From Halovenus salina (GTDB taxonomy: Archaea; Halobacteriota; Halobacteria; Halobacteriales; Haloarculaceae): DNA of 64,000 bases. Positions 43,565-53,955 of the stretch are shown here, piece after piece (within the stretch, counting starts at the first letter, position 1; each line of letters starts with the position of its first letter). Both the position numbers and the translations under genes were made by a program. Location: NCBI RefSeq assembly GCF_026410925.1, contig NZ_CP112975.1, forward strand, positions 53,009 through 117,008, given 5' to 3'. A model generated the notes under the pieces. That model saw only the letters and a program-made list of their open reading frames with translations, did no database searches and was not told the DNA's origin.

Positions 43565-43683
43565 ATGACTGAATCCCATCTGAGACAGCGCGAGTCACGC
43601 GCAATCTCGTATTCCCGTGATTAAGAGGATGTATGGTATGGGTCTATTTATGCTAAGGGGTCCTTGCTCAGAGATGTGGAATA

Positions 43684-44091
43684 ATGGGTGGCAGTCGAGC
43701 TCTTCCATTATCCGGGGAAGGGGCACTTGGTGACGACCGCATCAAGCGATTCTGGGGATTAGGACTGATTGCTGTCTTTTTGCACGGTGTTGCTGATCCT
43801 GTTATAACATACATTACAGTGAGCGTGTATGATGTTGGTCGAGAGGCAAACCCATGGCTAGCCACTCATTTAGAAAAAGGAGCAACTTCTTTTCTACTCG
43901 TCCATGCCCAACTTTATTTGATAATCTTCGGGATTTTTGCTGCATTTACCTGGCTATTTTATCGTGGGACGGACTCAGAAAGAGAGCAGATATACAAGTT
44001 GTCACTTGTGCTGTGGTCGTTGATAATTCTCTGGGGAGCATTCATCGTGGGGAATAATCTGTTCGTACTGGCAGACGGTATTGGTTTCTAG
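43684..44091 (+). CDS. Membrane protein, four helices, unknown function
   Basis: The 135-residue protein has about four hydrophobic segments (GLGLIAVFLHGVADPVITYI, SFLLVHAQLYLIIFGIFAAF, LSLVLWSLIILWGAFIVG, and a short end). It has the repeated pattern of small haloarchaeal integral proteins without a named family. It is divergent from the pilin-like gene and convergent with the thermonuclease-like gene; the AT content is slightly higher than average. Confidence 0.6.
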   Translation: MGGSRALPLSGEGALGDDRIKRFWGLGLIAVFLHGVADPVITYITVSVYDVGREANPWLATHLEKGATSFLLVHAQLYLIIFGIFAAFTWLFYRGTDSEREQIYKLSLVLWSLIILWGAFIVGNNLFVLADGIGF

Positions 44092-44184
44092 TGGAGTTTC
44101 AAGCGTGATTTGCTGGATAGAGTTGGCGGGGTTTGATACGAGCGTTGTCGATTGTGAGTTGTCATCCGATTGCAGAATCGTGTA

Positions 44185-45447
44185 TTATTTCGAGCGGTGA
44201 CGCACGACAACTGTAGCACTTGCCGTAGTTATCAGACTCGCAATAACTATCGTATTCTTTTGATTTGACGCCCCATACGGTTCTTGTATAATGAGGGCGT
44301 CATTGTCGTCGTAGACAAAGACAGTGTCGCCGCCGTTGTTCCAGATCGCGCTGCCACTACCCCAGTATAATTCGGTTTCAGTGTCTTCTCCAGAGCCGGT
44401 GTAGAGTGTTACTTTTTCCCCAGACCCAAGAGTAAAACCGTCGGGGAAGTGGTAAGTATGTTCGACATCATCCTCAACTCGCCACTCACTCAAATCTAAC
44501 TCTTCGTCGCCTTCGTTTCGGAATACCACGTATTCGTCGTTGAGATTTTCGTTCTCGTTGCCTTCCGCGTCTTCGTGGATTTCTGCAACTACTAATGGGC
44601 CATCGCTTTGGCTGTCGGTTTCCGTGGGGGTAGTGACAGATCGGCACTCCCAAACGCCAGTTTGAGATGATTGCGCACTATCTTCTGCGTTGTAGAAACG
44701 GTCAGACTGAGTGAAATCGCTGTCATAGACTCGTGCGTATCCTCCGCTAACAAGCTGATAGTTGAAATTCTCTCCGCCGACAATCAAGTATCCGAGCAGT
44801 CGACCGTAGCTACCACGGGAATCAGATTTTTCATCAAACTGGAGCGTTACTGTTCTCCCGGTCAGTTCATCCTTAGCATATTCAGATGCTTGGTCTCCCC
44901 AATCACGGAGACATTCACGGCCTGCCTCGGTATCTGGAATACCCTCATATTCACTTGGATCGACAGAAACGTGTACTTCAGGCGTGTCGACTCCAAGTAG
45001 TCTGACTGTATCTGTCGACCCATTCTCGAATTCAATATCTACCGTATCTCCGTCAATTACGTTGGTGATAGTAACTGTCAATTCAGTGGTTCCACTATCC
45101 GGAGTTTTCGTCGGTTCTGGAGTTTGTGTCGGTGTTGAGCGAGGGGTAGGGGTCTGAGTTGGTGTGGGCGTCAAAGTCGGTGTTGGCGTCGGCGTTGTAG
45201 ATGCGGTGGGCGTTTGAGAGGCTGTTGTTATAGTTGTAGGAGAATCTGTCGGTGTGCCTGTCCGTGTTGTCTCGCTGTCACTCGTCTCTGCAGATGTAGC
45301 TTGTTCCGTTTCAACGACTGTAGGTGATGTCACCGCCTCTGTTGGTTTCTCCTGTGTTGGTGTTGGACTACCTGTACCACCACAGCCTGCAAGAATGACT
45401 ACGACTGAAAGAGAGAATACAACTATCAGTGTCCGTCTATACATCAT
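44185..45447 (-). CDS. Secreted lipoprotein: thermonuclease plus lamin-tail domain
   Basis: The 420-residue protein starts with a signal and lipobox (VVILAGC, residue ~22). A long Thr/Pro/Ser linker follows (25-120). The staphylococcal-nuclease domain (about 123-275) shows VIDGDTVDIEF, VRLLGVDTPEV, YGRLLGYLIV and the catalytic-type R/E residues (RLLG, DTPE, RGSYGR). A lamin-tail domain (about 290-390) has LNDEYVVFRNEGDEELDLSE and WNNGGDTVFVYDD. A final hydrophobic helix with a basic end (SLITTASATVVVRHRSK) could be a sorting anchor. It probably degrades extracellular DNA at the cell surface. Confidence 0.85.
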   Translation of the reverse strand: MMYRRTLIVVFSLSVVVILAGCGGTGSPTPTQEKPTEAVTSPTVVETEQATSAETSDSETTRTGTPTDSPTTITTASQTPTASTTPTPTPTLTPTPTQTPTPRSTPTQTPEPTKTPDSGTTELTVTITNVIDGDTVDIEFENGSTDTVRLLGVDTPEVHVSVDPSEYEGIPDTEAGRECLRDWGDQASEYAKDELTGRTVTLQFDEKSDSRGSYGRLLGYLIVGGENFNYQLVSGGYARVYDSDFTQSDRFYNAEDSAQSSQTGVWECRSVTTPTETDSQSDGPLVVAEIHEDAEGNENENLNDEYVVFRNEGDEELDLSEWRVEDDVEHTYHFPDGFTLGSGEKVTLYTGSGEDTETELYWGSGSAIWNNGGDTVFVYDDNDALIIQEPYGASNQKNTIVIASLITTASATVVVRHRSK

Positions 45448-45539
45448 ATATTAATTGAATACTAACAAATGATTAATTTATCGTCCCCGGCTGTTGCATT
45501 CACACTTTGTATGCTTGCACAGCCCCACCAGCCAATTCT

Positions 45540-46940
45540 CAGTACCTCACAAAGCCTGTTAGTTGAGAGGTCTGCTTGCTGAACTGTGACCAAACAGAAC
45601 CAACAAGCAGACGGTGAAATCCACGAGGACCAGCTTCTTAACTTTCTCGTCAACGCACTCACCGGTGCATTCGGCGTAAGTCTCGCTGAGAATGCTGAGA
45701 TCAATCCCGAAGACATCTACGAGGTCCTCGTCGGCGCAGCCGCCGACGGGACCTCGATCTCCATGCTCTGTGATCGGAGTGAAGACAGTCCATCCAGTAC
45801 GGATATCCTCTACCACCTCCGAACCAAGTTCGATCTTGACACCGTCAAAGCCGTTGGCAACACACTACTCCAAGAGTACACGCTTGAACTGCTCCCTGAG
45901 CAGGTGGAAATCGTCGTGGATTTCCACCTGCGACCCTACTACGGCGACAGAGACGAAACAGACGGTCTCTATTACAACGAAGCGAAAGATGGAACCACCG
46001 CATTCCATGCCTATGCTACATTGTACGCCCGCGTGAAGAACAAACGCTACACCTTGGCGGTGCGCCGTCTCACCGACGGCGACACCGCCAGCAGTGTCCT
46101 TGCAGAGTTTCTTGGCCTTGTCGATGACTTCGACTTCGAAGTCAAGGCGCTCTACGTGGACAGTGAATTCTACGACGGCAAGTGTCTCACGCTGATGCAA
46201 GCGCACAACCACGCCTATGTCGTCCCGATCATCCCGTGGGGAACAAAGATTCAGAACGAACTCTCCAAAGGATGGAGTCGTGAGATTGAACACGACTTGA
46301 CGACGGAATTCGACGGTCACGAATGGACCGTCGAATTCCCGGTCATGATCGACTGTACCTACCAACAAGGGCGGTACGGGGAGCATGGAGTGGCGCGTCA
46401 CGGCTACGCCGTCGACGCGCCGTTCATCGACACACCGGGTCAGGCCCGCAAGCACTACAGCAAACGCTTCGGAATCGAAGCGACCTACCGATTATCAGAG
46501 TCATCGTTGATTTCAACGACGACGCAAGATGCGACGAGACGGCTCCTGTTCGTGGTACTCAGCTTGCTGCTGCAGAACGTCTGGCGGTATTTGCATTGGG
46601 AGTATGCGGCGACGCCACGCCGAGGCGGGCGTCGCCTCTGGTGGTGGCCGTTCGAGGAGTTCATTCGGATGATCACCTGTGCAGCGTGGAACGCATTGTC
46701 GGTGAGACGCAAGATTCCAACAAACAAACCACCTGACGACCAGTTCATCCGGTAGATATCGACCGGGAAAGCCTGACTTCGTAGTGGTAACGCTGTTGTC
46801 GTCGGCGGCTGACCGCCGCCGACTCGACACCATCTACCAGTTGTTGTCTGTTTGGTGGAAAATTCACACGAGACCTGTGCCAGCTGCAGCGTTCATCTGC
46901 GGGTTGCGGTCAATCAGCACCGAACCTTTGTGAGGTACTG
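45540..46940. mobile_element. ISH3-type insertion sequence
   Basis: The inverted ends CAGTACCTCACAAAG (45540-45554) and CTTTGTGAGGTACTG (46926-46940) are perfect. The adjacent 5-bp flanks (ATTCT and ATGCT) differ by one base, so the duplication is imperfect. One transposase gene fills the 1401-bp element. Confidence 0.85.
45586..46755 (+). CDS. ISH3-type transposase
   Basis: The 389-residue length is that of the family. The first aspartate is in VEIVVDFHLRPYYGDRDETD, the second in VKALYVDSEFYDGKC, and the glutamate in YSKRFGIEATYRLSESSLI. It starts at a GTG. It is related to but clearly different from the ISH3-type transposase at 30068, so two lineages are present. Confidence 0.9.
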   Translation: MTKQNQQADGEIHEDQLLNFLVNALTGAFGVSLAENAEINPEDIYEVLVGAAADGTSISMLCDRSEDSPSSTDILYHLRTKFDLDTVKAVGNTLLQEYTLELLPEQVEIVVDFHLRPYYGDRDETDGLYYNEAKDGTTAFHAYATLYARVKNKRYTLAVRRLTDGDTASSVLAEFLGLVDDFDFEVKALYVDSEFYDGKCLTLMQAHNHAYVVPIIPWGTKIQNELSKGWSREIEHDLTTEFDGHEWTVEFPVMIDCTYQQGRYGEHGVARHGYAVDAPFIDTPGQARKHYSKRFGIEATYRLSESSLISTTTQDATRRLLFVVLSLLLQNVWRYLHWEYAATPRRGGRRLWWWPFEEFIRMITCAAWNALSVRRKIPTNKPPDDQFIR

Positions 46941-46990
46941 ATGCTTGATAACCCAACTGATTCCACCCGATTTACGGGGTCTTCCCCGTT

Positions 46991-47898
46991 TCAATTCATC
47001 ATTTCGGCTTGTTCAGCAGCTTCGGCCGCTGCTACTACGAGTTCAACGTGTGACTCTAACGAAGTGGCATCCAGCACCAGCCCACGCTGGTCACAAGCGA
47101 CAGTCGCTTTCGGTGTTTGCGTTCGATCATCTTCAGCGGCTTCTAATGCTTTTCGAGCGAAAGTTGCGGAATGGCTGTCGGATTTCTCAGTCGCGCTGTC
47201 AGCGCGTCTATCATCATCCCGGCTGCATCCCCAATTGCAACGCCAGGATTGTCGACCGTGATGACTTGCTTGAGGCGTGGTGTGAGGAGGGTTTCCGCAC
47301 GCTCTTCAGGAAGGTCACCCCAGACTGCAATCCCGTCTTCGACACTGACTGTTCGCGTACCACCCATTTCTGGAAGGTTAGCCAGCGATTCTTCGTTCGG
47401 GGCGATATCGGGAATTGTACCACCTGATTGTGCCAGATCAGTCATTTCCTCATCAGACTTGCCAACAATCGCACTCCACTCCAAGGGACGGTCAAGTTCA
47501 GCTTCGATATGGGTGTAGGTTGTTCCCGAACTACCTTCGGGAGTACCACCGCTGGTGTAGGAGTAGACTCGAATCGGCCGGCCGCCCACGTCGCCGGTCA
47601 GTTCAGGTTTGAGAATCCCGTGGCGACCAAAATTCGTTTTGAACCCTATGGATCGAGCAGTCTTATGCCACCGTCCGGCAGTTATCAGGCTACCAAGGAA
47701 CCCAGCAATGACTGGAAGTAACATCGCTCCAATAATCGCAACCGGTGGGCCAACAGGTATCATCGACGGCGTTATGAAAGGGGAAGCAAAGCCGAGTATC
47801 ACAGCAATGATGCCCCCTGTCAGGACCAAGGCTACTCCAACCAATATAGATGTAATCCGAACCATGTTTGAATACAGCAAATCAAGATTGTACGTCAC
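46991..47898 (-). pseudogene. Two-helix membrane protein, frameshifted near its end
   Basis: The main frame (47898 or the internal start 47865 to 47143) has two hydrophobic segments (VGVALVLTGGIIAVILGF and VAIIGAMLLPVIAGFLGSLI), then a soluble domain (RWHKTARSIGFKTNFGRHGI, ADLDRPLEWSAIVGK-type strands). Near 47165 it runs into a stop, but a neighbouring frame continues smoothly with ARKALEAAEDDRTQTPKATV and ends in VELVVAAAEAAEQAEMMN. A single-base change thus removes the last ~55 residues. Family unknown. Confidence 0.6.
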
Positions 47899-47958
47899 TT
47901 AAATTTTGTTCGTAAATATATCAAGATTACAAACATCTCAATATCTGGTCTGTTGCTT

Positions 47959-49581
47959 CTGTCGCGTTCTGAGTTAATAAAGCCCTGGAGAAATTGAGAC
48001 CTCTTCGGGTGGTATTGAAGCAGGATCGCTGGGAGTGATCAGCTCCGAACAAGAGCATCAAACCATGTGGTCGGTCAAGAGAACCCGCGTCTCGAAGATA
48101 TAGGGGAGAAAATCACAGGTGAGACGACAGCCGTCGCTGGTGGGCGACGGCTGTCACCGGTAGACTGGGCTCAATCAGCCGAACGACTCCAGCGTCTCGT
48201 TCCAGAACGTCCGGACTTGCTGGATTGCACGCGCCATGCCACCCTTCACCGGGTGGCATTGGCGAAACCACTCGACAAGCACGTAGGCAATTAGCGCACA
48301 GAACAGCTCGAGCAGGACGCCGTTCAGCGATATCGAGTGGAAGTTCTCGATGTTCAGATACTGCTTCAGCTCCCGAAAGAGAATCTCGATACATGTCCTG
48401 AGCGTGTAAATGCTGATCACGTCGATGGGACCGTATTCTGACGACGCCAGCGTCGTCAGGTACTCGATCTCTTCTCCGTCTGGTGTTTCCAGAACAATCC
48501 GGCAAAACTCTTCACCAGTCTCGGCCAACTCAATGCGTTCATCACGAACCCGCCGCGTCGATTTGCCATCAGAGTTGTTTGGCTGAGCGGCGTTGGTCCC
48601 GGAGACAGCTACTTCGAACTCTTCGAGGACTTCGATGACATCAAACCGAGCGTCGGAGTGCAGCAGCGTAACGAAGTCGTCGTCACTGTGCTTGATCTCA
48701 CAAAATCGGAGATAGCGCGTGTATGCACGGTCAAAGACCCAGATGACCGAGTCGAGGTCTGCGAAGACCTCGACATCGTCTTTGAGGAGATTGAACTGCG
48801 GGCTTTCGTGGCTGTCGCCTTCTGTAACAGTGGCATCGAGTGGGTTTTTGTGTTCTCCGTCCACGCGCCCAGCACAGTGAAGTTCGAGTCCCCGGTCATC
48901 TGTATCAATCTCGTAGACATCTTCGTCGTCTCCGACGAATTCGTCTGATAGTGATTGTTGTGGTTATTTTCGTGACCACGTCACGAATCTCGGTGTTTCA
49001 CGGCGTGAGACCCGCGCCTCGTTTCCCGACGGCGGTAACGACTCGCAACAATCACTATGAGACGACAACAGAGCGTGTGAGTTCGAGGTTCGTTGCGTCG
49101 GCAGCGACGACACCTCGCGTCAGCCATTCCAGTCGTTTTCGTTGGACTGCTCGCTGATGATACAGTTGTGGCGTGTGCAGTAGCTCGAACAGGAGGCGAA
49201 CGACCGCGCGGTAGTCGCAGTCGTTCGTGAGTTCGGAGAACCGTGACTTGGGCATGTGTTCGAGGGACTCGTCAACAACGGTCTTGTCTTCGAGTTCGGC
49301 AAGAGAACTGGACGGATCGAGGCCTTCACGAACAGCGACCTTGAGGTGGTTCGTGAAGTCGTGTTTGTCCGAGTGGATGCCGATTCTGAACTCGTCGGCA
49401 ATAGACTCGCTGTCGACTGCGTCGAGCAGCGAGTAGAGTGCATCAGCGACAATTTCGTCAGTATTGATGTTGCTGGCGTCTGTACCTCTTGTTGACGGCC
49501 TGTGTTCTGAGTTGGAAGCTACAGACATTACAGGCCGTCACGACCGGCTCATGCCAGTTTTAAATACTCAGAACGCGACAG
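47959..49581. mobile_element. ISH8-type (IS4-like) element, decayed
   Basis: The perfect 16-bp inverted repeats CTGTCGCGTTCTGAGT lie at 47959-47974 and 49566-49581. The transposase is broken into pieces. The flanks (TCTGTTGCTT and TCAGTACTTA) share bases but are not an exact duplication. Confidence 0.85.
48175..49528 (-). pseudogene. ISH8-type transposase with frame breaks
   Basis: The N-terminal part (49528-49055) has the helical domain with LTNDCDYRAVVRLLFELLHT and ends VVAADATNLELTRSVVVS, where the first catalytic D lies. The frame is lost around 48960-49055. The C-terminal part (48864-48175) has FADLDSVIWVFDRAYTRYL (second D) and YTLRTCIEILFRELKQYL (final E). At least one frame break makes it non-functional, although both ends of the element are intact. 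Confidence 0.85.
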
Positions 49582-49961
49582 TCAGTACTTAATTTTTCAT
49601 ACATGATCATTCTTCTGGTTTACTAATATGTTGTGTCCACGTGTCAATAGCCACACCCCCAGTCCGGTCAATTTGTACACGTTCTTACGTCGGAGATCGT
49701 TGATTCGGCTCAGGCAGTGGTCCAGAATAGTTCTCACGGCTTAATTCGCTGGGTCTTGGATTATGCTCTCCGATTAAATATATCGGAGGTTCGGGTCGAT
49801 ATTCGGACTATATCGCACTAAATATATCATCACTAAAATAGGAAATACGGCAGTACAGGGTGTGAGAAGACTTCTGTACCACTGCCACAGTTTGGTTAAA
49901 GAATGACCGGACAGAAAATATGACACTCAGTCTTATATACTCACACAGTATTTGTAACACT
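49582..49961. other. AT-rich intergenic region
   Basis: No gene is seen between the IS end and the start of the propeller lipoprotein. It is AT-rich and may carry the promoter of that gene. Confidence 0.5.
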
Positions 49962-51341
49962 ATGAAAAATTGTCAGAAGACATCTCGCAGACGACTGCTC
50001 AAAGTTGGTGTGACTGCGGTTTGTGGCCTCGCAGGTTGTACCAGTCTGACGGACAGAGAGAATGGAGGGTCCAGGTCACAAGACGCGACACGGAACACGG
50101 AATCGACATCGACCTCGTCAGGGCAAATTCGTGACGGGCCACCTGAGATGTCGGGTTGGCCACTTGATCAGTACGGACCTCGAAACACCTGTTACAACCC
50201 GACGACATCAGGGCCATCAGGTCCAGTCAAGGAAGCGTGGTCAACAACACTTGCCACACGTCAGTCCATAGGGCAACCTAGGGGCGGAGAAACTGTTGTG
50301 GTGCAAGACGGGACACTCTACACGACGAACGGTGGTGGTATCGTCCAGGCCATTGATACAGGGGACGGGTCTGAGGTGTGGTCACGCACAATAGCACTCC
50401 AATCAGGCAATAAACGGCCAACAATCAGGTCACTTGCTGTCATGGATGGGCGTGTGTTTGTCCCAACCGGAGCCCGAGGGAGTCTACTGACGCTTGATGC
50501 GAACACCGGTGAGACCCTTTGGGAGACAGATTCAACCGATGAGGGTGTTGAAAATCCACAGCGATACGACACACCGGTGAAGGGATCACCAACAGTCGTT
50601 GATGGGACTGTCTACGTCGGAGATAATCGCTACAATATCTATGCACTGGACGCAGCAACCGGTGAGCGTATCTGGGTTTATACAGGCATTGAGCCAAATC
50701 GCCGTAAAATCAACTACCAACTCGCTGTGCATGAGGGTCTCGTATATACCGCTCGCCAGGCACTCGATGCAGAGACAGGGGAGATTGTTTGGGATACTGA
50801 ACTCCCGCCAGAAAACAGTCTTGGAGGAGACCCAACTATACACGGAGATGATCTCTGGGCACTGCGTACGTATGCGCTCCGGCAGCTTGATCTGAAAACA
50901 GGCGAACAACGCAGTTATCACGGCTATGAAACCGATGTGCGGACATCTGGAAGCCCAGTCGCTGGAGAGGGGCATATTTATTTTGCATCAAAAACACGCA
51001 AAGGGACAGTATACGCTCTTCCGAACGACCCAGAAAAAATTAGCGCCTATCTTGAACAGCCGGCCGGGAGAACGTGGCAGAAGGCGCTTGCAGCCTGGCA
51101 GACATCGTCGTTCCAGGGAGGCGTCGCTCAATTTCAGGCGTCGATTGCGGATGGCGTCCTCTATATCCGTTCATCCTTGAAAGACAGAGGCTATCTATAC
51201 GGCGTAGATGCTGCAACCGGTCAGCGGTTGTTCGAGTTTGAGACGTCAGTGAGTTCGTTCAGCAGTGCGCCGATTATCGTTGACGGCACTATCTATATTA
51301 GTACCCACGATGGCAAATTATTTGCTCTCTCTGAAAAGTGA
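49962..51341 (+). CDS. PQQ-like beta-propeller lipoprotein
   Basis: The start at 49962 (MKNCQKTSRRRLLKVGVTAV) gives a twin-arginine signal followed by the lipobox LAGC. A Thr/Ser linker leads to a seven-to-eight-bladed propeller (about 80-458) with repeated blades ending in the tryptophan-docking type motif: GTLYTTNGGGIVQAIDTGDG, GRVFVPTGARGSLLTLDANT, GTVYVGDNRYNIYALDAATG and GTIYISTHDGKLFALSEK. Such BamB-like proteins are scaffolds or dehydrogenase-like surface proteins; without clear catalytic residues, binding is more likely. It is a single gene. Confidence 0.85.
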   Translation: MKNCQKTSRRRLLKVGVTAVCGLAGCTSLTDRENGGSRSQDATRNTESTSTSSGQIRDGPPEMSGWPLDQYGPRNTCYNPTTSGPSGPVKEAWSTTLATRQSIGQPRGGETVVVQDGTLYTTNGGGIVQAIDTGDGSEVWSRTIALQSGNKRPTIRSLAVMDGRVFVPTGARGSLLTLDANTGETLWETDSTDEGVENPQRYDTPVKGSPTVVDGTVYVGDNRYNIYALDAATGERIWVYTGIEPNRRKINYQLAVHEGLVYTARQALDAETGEIVWDTELPPENSLGGDPTIHGDDLWALRTYALRQLDLKTGEQRSYHGYETDVRTSGSPVAGEGHIYFASKTRKGTVYALPNDPEKISAYLEQPAGRTWQKALAAWQTSSFQGGVAQFQASIADGVLYIRSSLKDRGYLYGVDAATGQRLFEFETSVSSFSSAPIIVDGTIYISTHDGKLFALSEK

Positions 51342-51686
51342 AGAATCGGGGTCTCCATGGCGACGGTCCTGTTTCTTTGAAACTCATCTGTTGAGTCTGA
51401 AAGAGAGTCGTTAAACGATTCTTCACACGAGAGATCGAAGACTCGTAAAGAATCTCCGTGATTCAACTTGTGAGAAACCCTTGCAGATGCCCCCTCTGCC
51501 CATATTCCGCACCCCGAACGAGCAGCCAGCGAATTTGAGGAAACCAAGCTAGATTTTGCGCCTTCTTGTTGCTGAAACTGAAGGAATTGCGACTCCTGAC
51601 CACTCACTTCGTTGTTGCTATCAGATATGTGTAATGAAGGTCGCGGTTTTCGGGGCAAATGACAAACTCTCCCCGCTGTGAAAACA
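51342..51686. other. Intergenic region, no gene seen
   Basis: The open frames here lack family or acidic character. It probably contains the left end of the IS1634-like element, but the terminal repeat could not be identified with confidence. Confidence 0.45.
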
Positions 51687-53555
51687 TCACTCATCTTCAA
51701 CACCGTACACTTCGACACTCAGATCAAGCAGTTCGAGAACTCGTTCAGGCACATCCACATTCGCTGGAATGATTCGCTGCCCGTCATCGTCAACGATGAC
51801 GACCATGTTCTCGAATCGTTCGAGGACACGTCGGCCGGTGGGCCGACGAGTTTTCGGCCCACCGGCCAACTTCATCGGCTCTTCAGCCGTGGCTAACGCC
51901 CGCCGTGCTCGCTGCTCGATGAGCGAGTATATCAATAACGCCAGAATCAGTACGTACCCGAGTGCTTCCACGCGGTCGGGCCGGTTCAGAAACACCGGCC
52001 CGACCCGCTTGGGATCTTTTAGTACCGGAAACCGCCGTTCTACCGTCTGCTGATCTTTATACAACTCCAGAATCTCTTCTCCAGTCCACTCCTCAGTGTC
52101 TGTCAGTGTTGTAACTAACACAAAGCAGCTTTTGTGCTCTTTTCGTGTCTTGATTACTTGTTCATCCCTCTGTACCGTGACAGCTACTTTATACACTGTC
52201 TTGTACGGGTCCCAGTCTTTTGGTGGACGCCCAGGACTGTCACGTGATTTCTTTTCCTCAGTTTCGACAACATCAGTCTCGATTTCGAAGCAATCCTCAT
52301 CGTGATCAGCGAGCCACTCCGCGGCGGCTTCTACCGCGTCTTCTTCACACGCAAACGAGCGGTCGGCCAGCTGGTCGACCGCGTCCGACAGGTCTTCTTC
52401 AGTGCTTTCGAGGTCCTGCTCGATGCGGTTCTCAGCCTGCTCTTTCAACGACGATGACCGAACGACAACGCACTGAACATCCTGTTCGTAGAGCGTCCCT
52501 GGAAAACTTTGAGTCTGATAGGTTGCGGCGTCATCGTCTTCAGAGAACGCCCCCAGATCTGTCCAGTTGTCTTCGTCGAGAGCTGTCTCGATCATGTCAT
52601 TCGTAAGGTTGTAGGTGCGCGCGAGTCGGCTGATGAGTTCGATATCGAACTCATCTGCTGCCTCGAATGTCTCCTTTGAGACGACTTTACAGTCACCAAC
52701 ATAGGCAGCAAGCTCGTCAGTATTGACCCAGCGAGACAGATTCTCGATGACATCGACGTTCCAGGTTTTGTCAGAGGCGTTCCCGTCGAGGATGTCACCG
52801 ACGACGGGAACGCCGTGTTGATCGACACCGAGTCCAACGGTGTACTGCTTGAGATCACCACGATTGTCTTTGCTGTGTCCGTACGTGATGTTCAGTGCTT
52901 GGTCGGACTCATCGTCAGTTTCGTAGTCTCCCTGGACAGAGACAGTCGTGGTGTCAGAGTGAACAACGCGAGGAGAGTGGGTTTCTCGGCTGGCAGCCTC
53001 CCACATCACGGTCCCGAGGACCGTGCGGAGTCCTGTCTCAGCAAGTTGATCCAGGCCACGGCCAAGTGCATCGTCGTTGAGATTGTCTGGCTCGATTCCG
53101 TCGTGAAAGAGGTTCTCAGTGTCTGTTGCCTCAAAGAATTCGGGGAGCCGATACAACGGCTCCCCTTCAGTCAGGACGTTCATAATGAGCGCCATAACTC
53201 TCTCACCGTAGTACTCCGTAGAACATTTTGAACAACTGGTGCCACGAAACAACGCCGACAGCCACTCAGTGTCGTATCTGTGAATTGAGTTTCTCAATAG
53301 GTTTCCAGGAGTACTAGGGTGAGAGAGTAGACTGCTGTTCGTCCCACTCAACGAGATCGTTGACAGTTTCCACGAGGCCTGATTCACGGCAGACTGCTGC
53401 GATAATTGGGAGAGGTCCGGGAGTAAATGCGCCTGCTGCGTCTTGTTCGGCGACGGCTTTGTCACGCTGGTGTTGAAGTGACTTCTTTTCGGCTTCAGCT
53501 CGGCGATTCGCTGTTCAAGCTCTTTACGTGACAGGTCTGACGGGTCGGGTTCCAT
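51687..53555 (-). pseudogene. IS1634-like transposase, disrupted near its N-terminus
   Basis: The C-terminal two thirds are intact: PLYRLPEFFEATDTE, RVVHSDTTTVSVQGDYE (first D), YVGDCKVVSKETF (second D) and LYKDQQTVERRFPVLKDPKR (final E). In residues ~22-75 the reading frame is wrong: the neighbouring frame gives AAGAFTPGPLPIIAAVCRE and GLVETVNDLVEWDEQQSTLS, the expected protein. A 108-bp segment with inverted ends (53209-53316) further separates this from the rest. The transposase is therefore inactive. Confidence 0.75.
53209..53316. repeat. 108-bp insertion with 9-bp inverted ends inside the transposase
   Basis: The arms TAGTACTCC (53209-53217) and GGAGTACTA (53308-53316) bound a stretch that interrupts the expected transposase sequence between QQSTLSP and YYGERVMALI. 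It could be a tiny MITE or a rearrangement product. No other copy was found. Confidence 0.4.
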
Positions 53556-53955
53556 CTGCTGTTATGTGTCTATTTGAGTCCATAGTCAAGAAACGACATG
53601 GTCCAAAATCTCTTTGACTCAGTCTCAAGCTAATCACCAGACGGAAAATTGATTCCTGCCAATAGACGGGTGCGGAATATGAGTTGTATGGGAAGATGTC
53701 CGGCTTAACGCTGAAAGGAATAATAAAAACAAGATTAAGATACTGTCCAGTTTACGAAGAGTGGAAAACGTATGCGAGAGAGCGGTTGTGATATTTGTGC
53801 CAGAAAGTTGCGTGTGTATTGAGTGCAACCCCCACATTTTCCGGCAGTCTACTGACGCACAATGTTAATACTTTTGGGACGAGGATAGATTGTCTTCTAC
53901 ATATTCAAGAAAGGACCTGTCTTACTCGTCACCGACAAAGCGCGTTCACAGTCAC
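53556..53955. other. AT-rich intergenic region
   Basis: No gene is seen between the transposase and the large HTH gene. Right-end inverted repeats of the IS1634-like element would be expected near 53600 but were not recognised. Confidence 0.45.
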
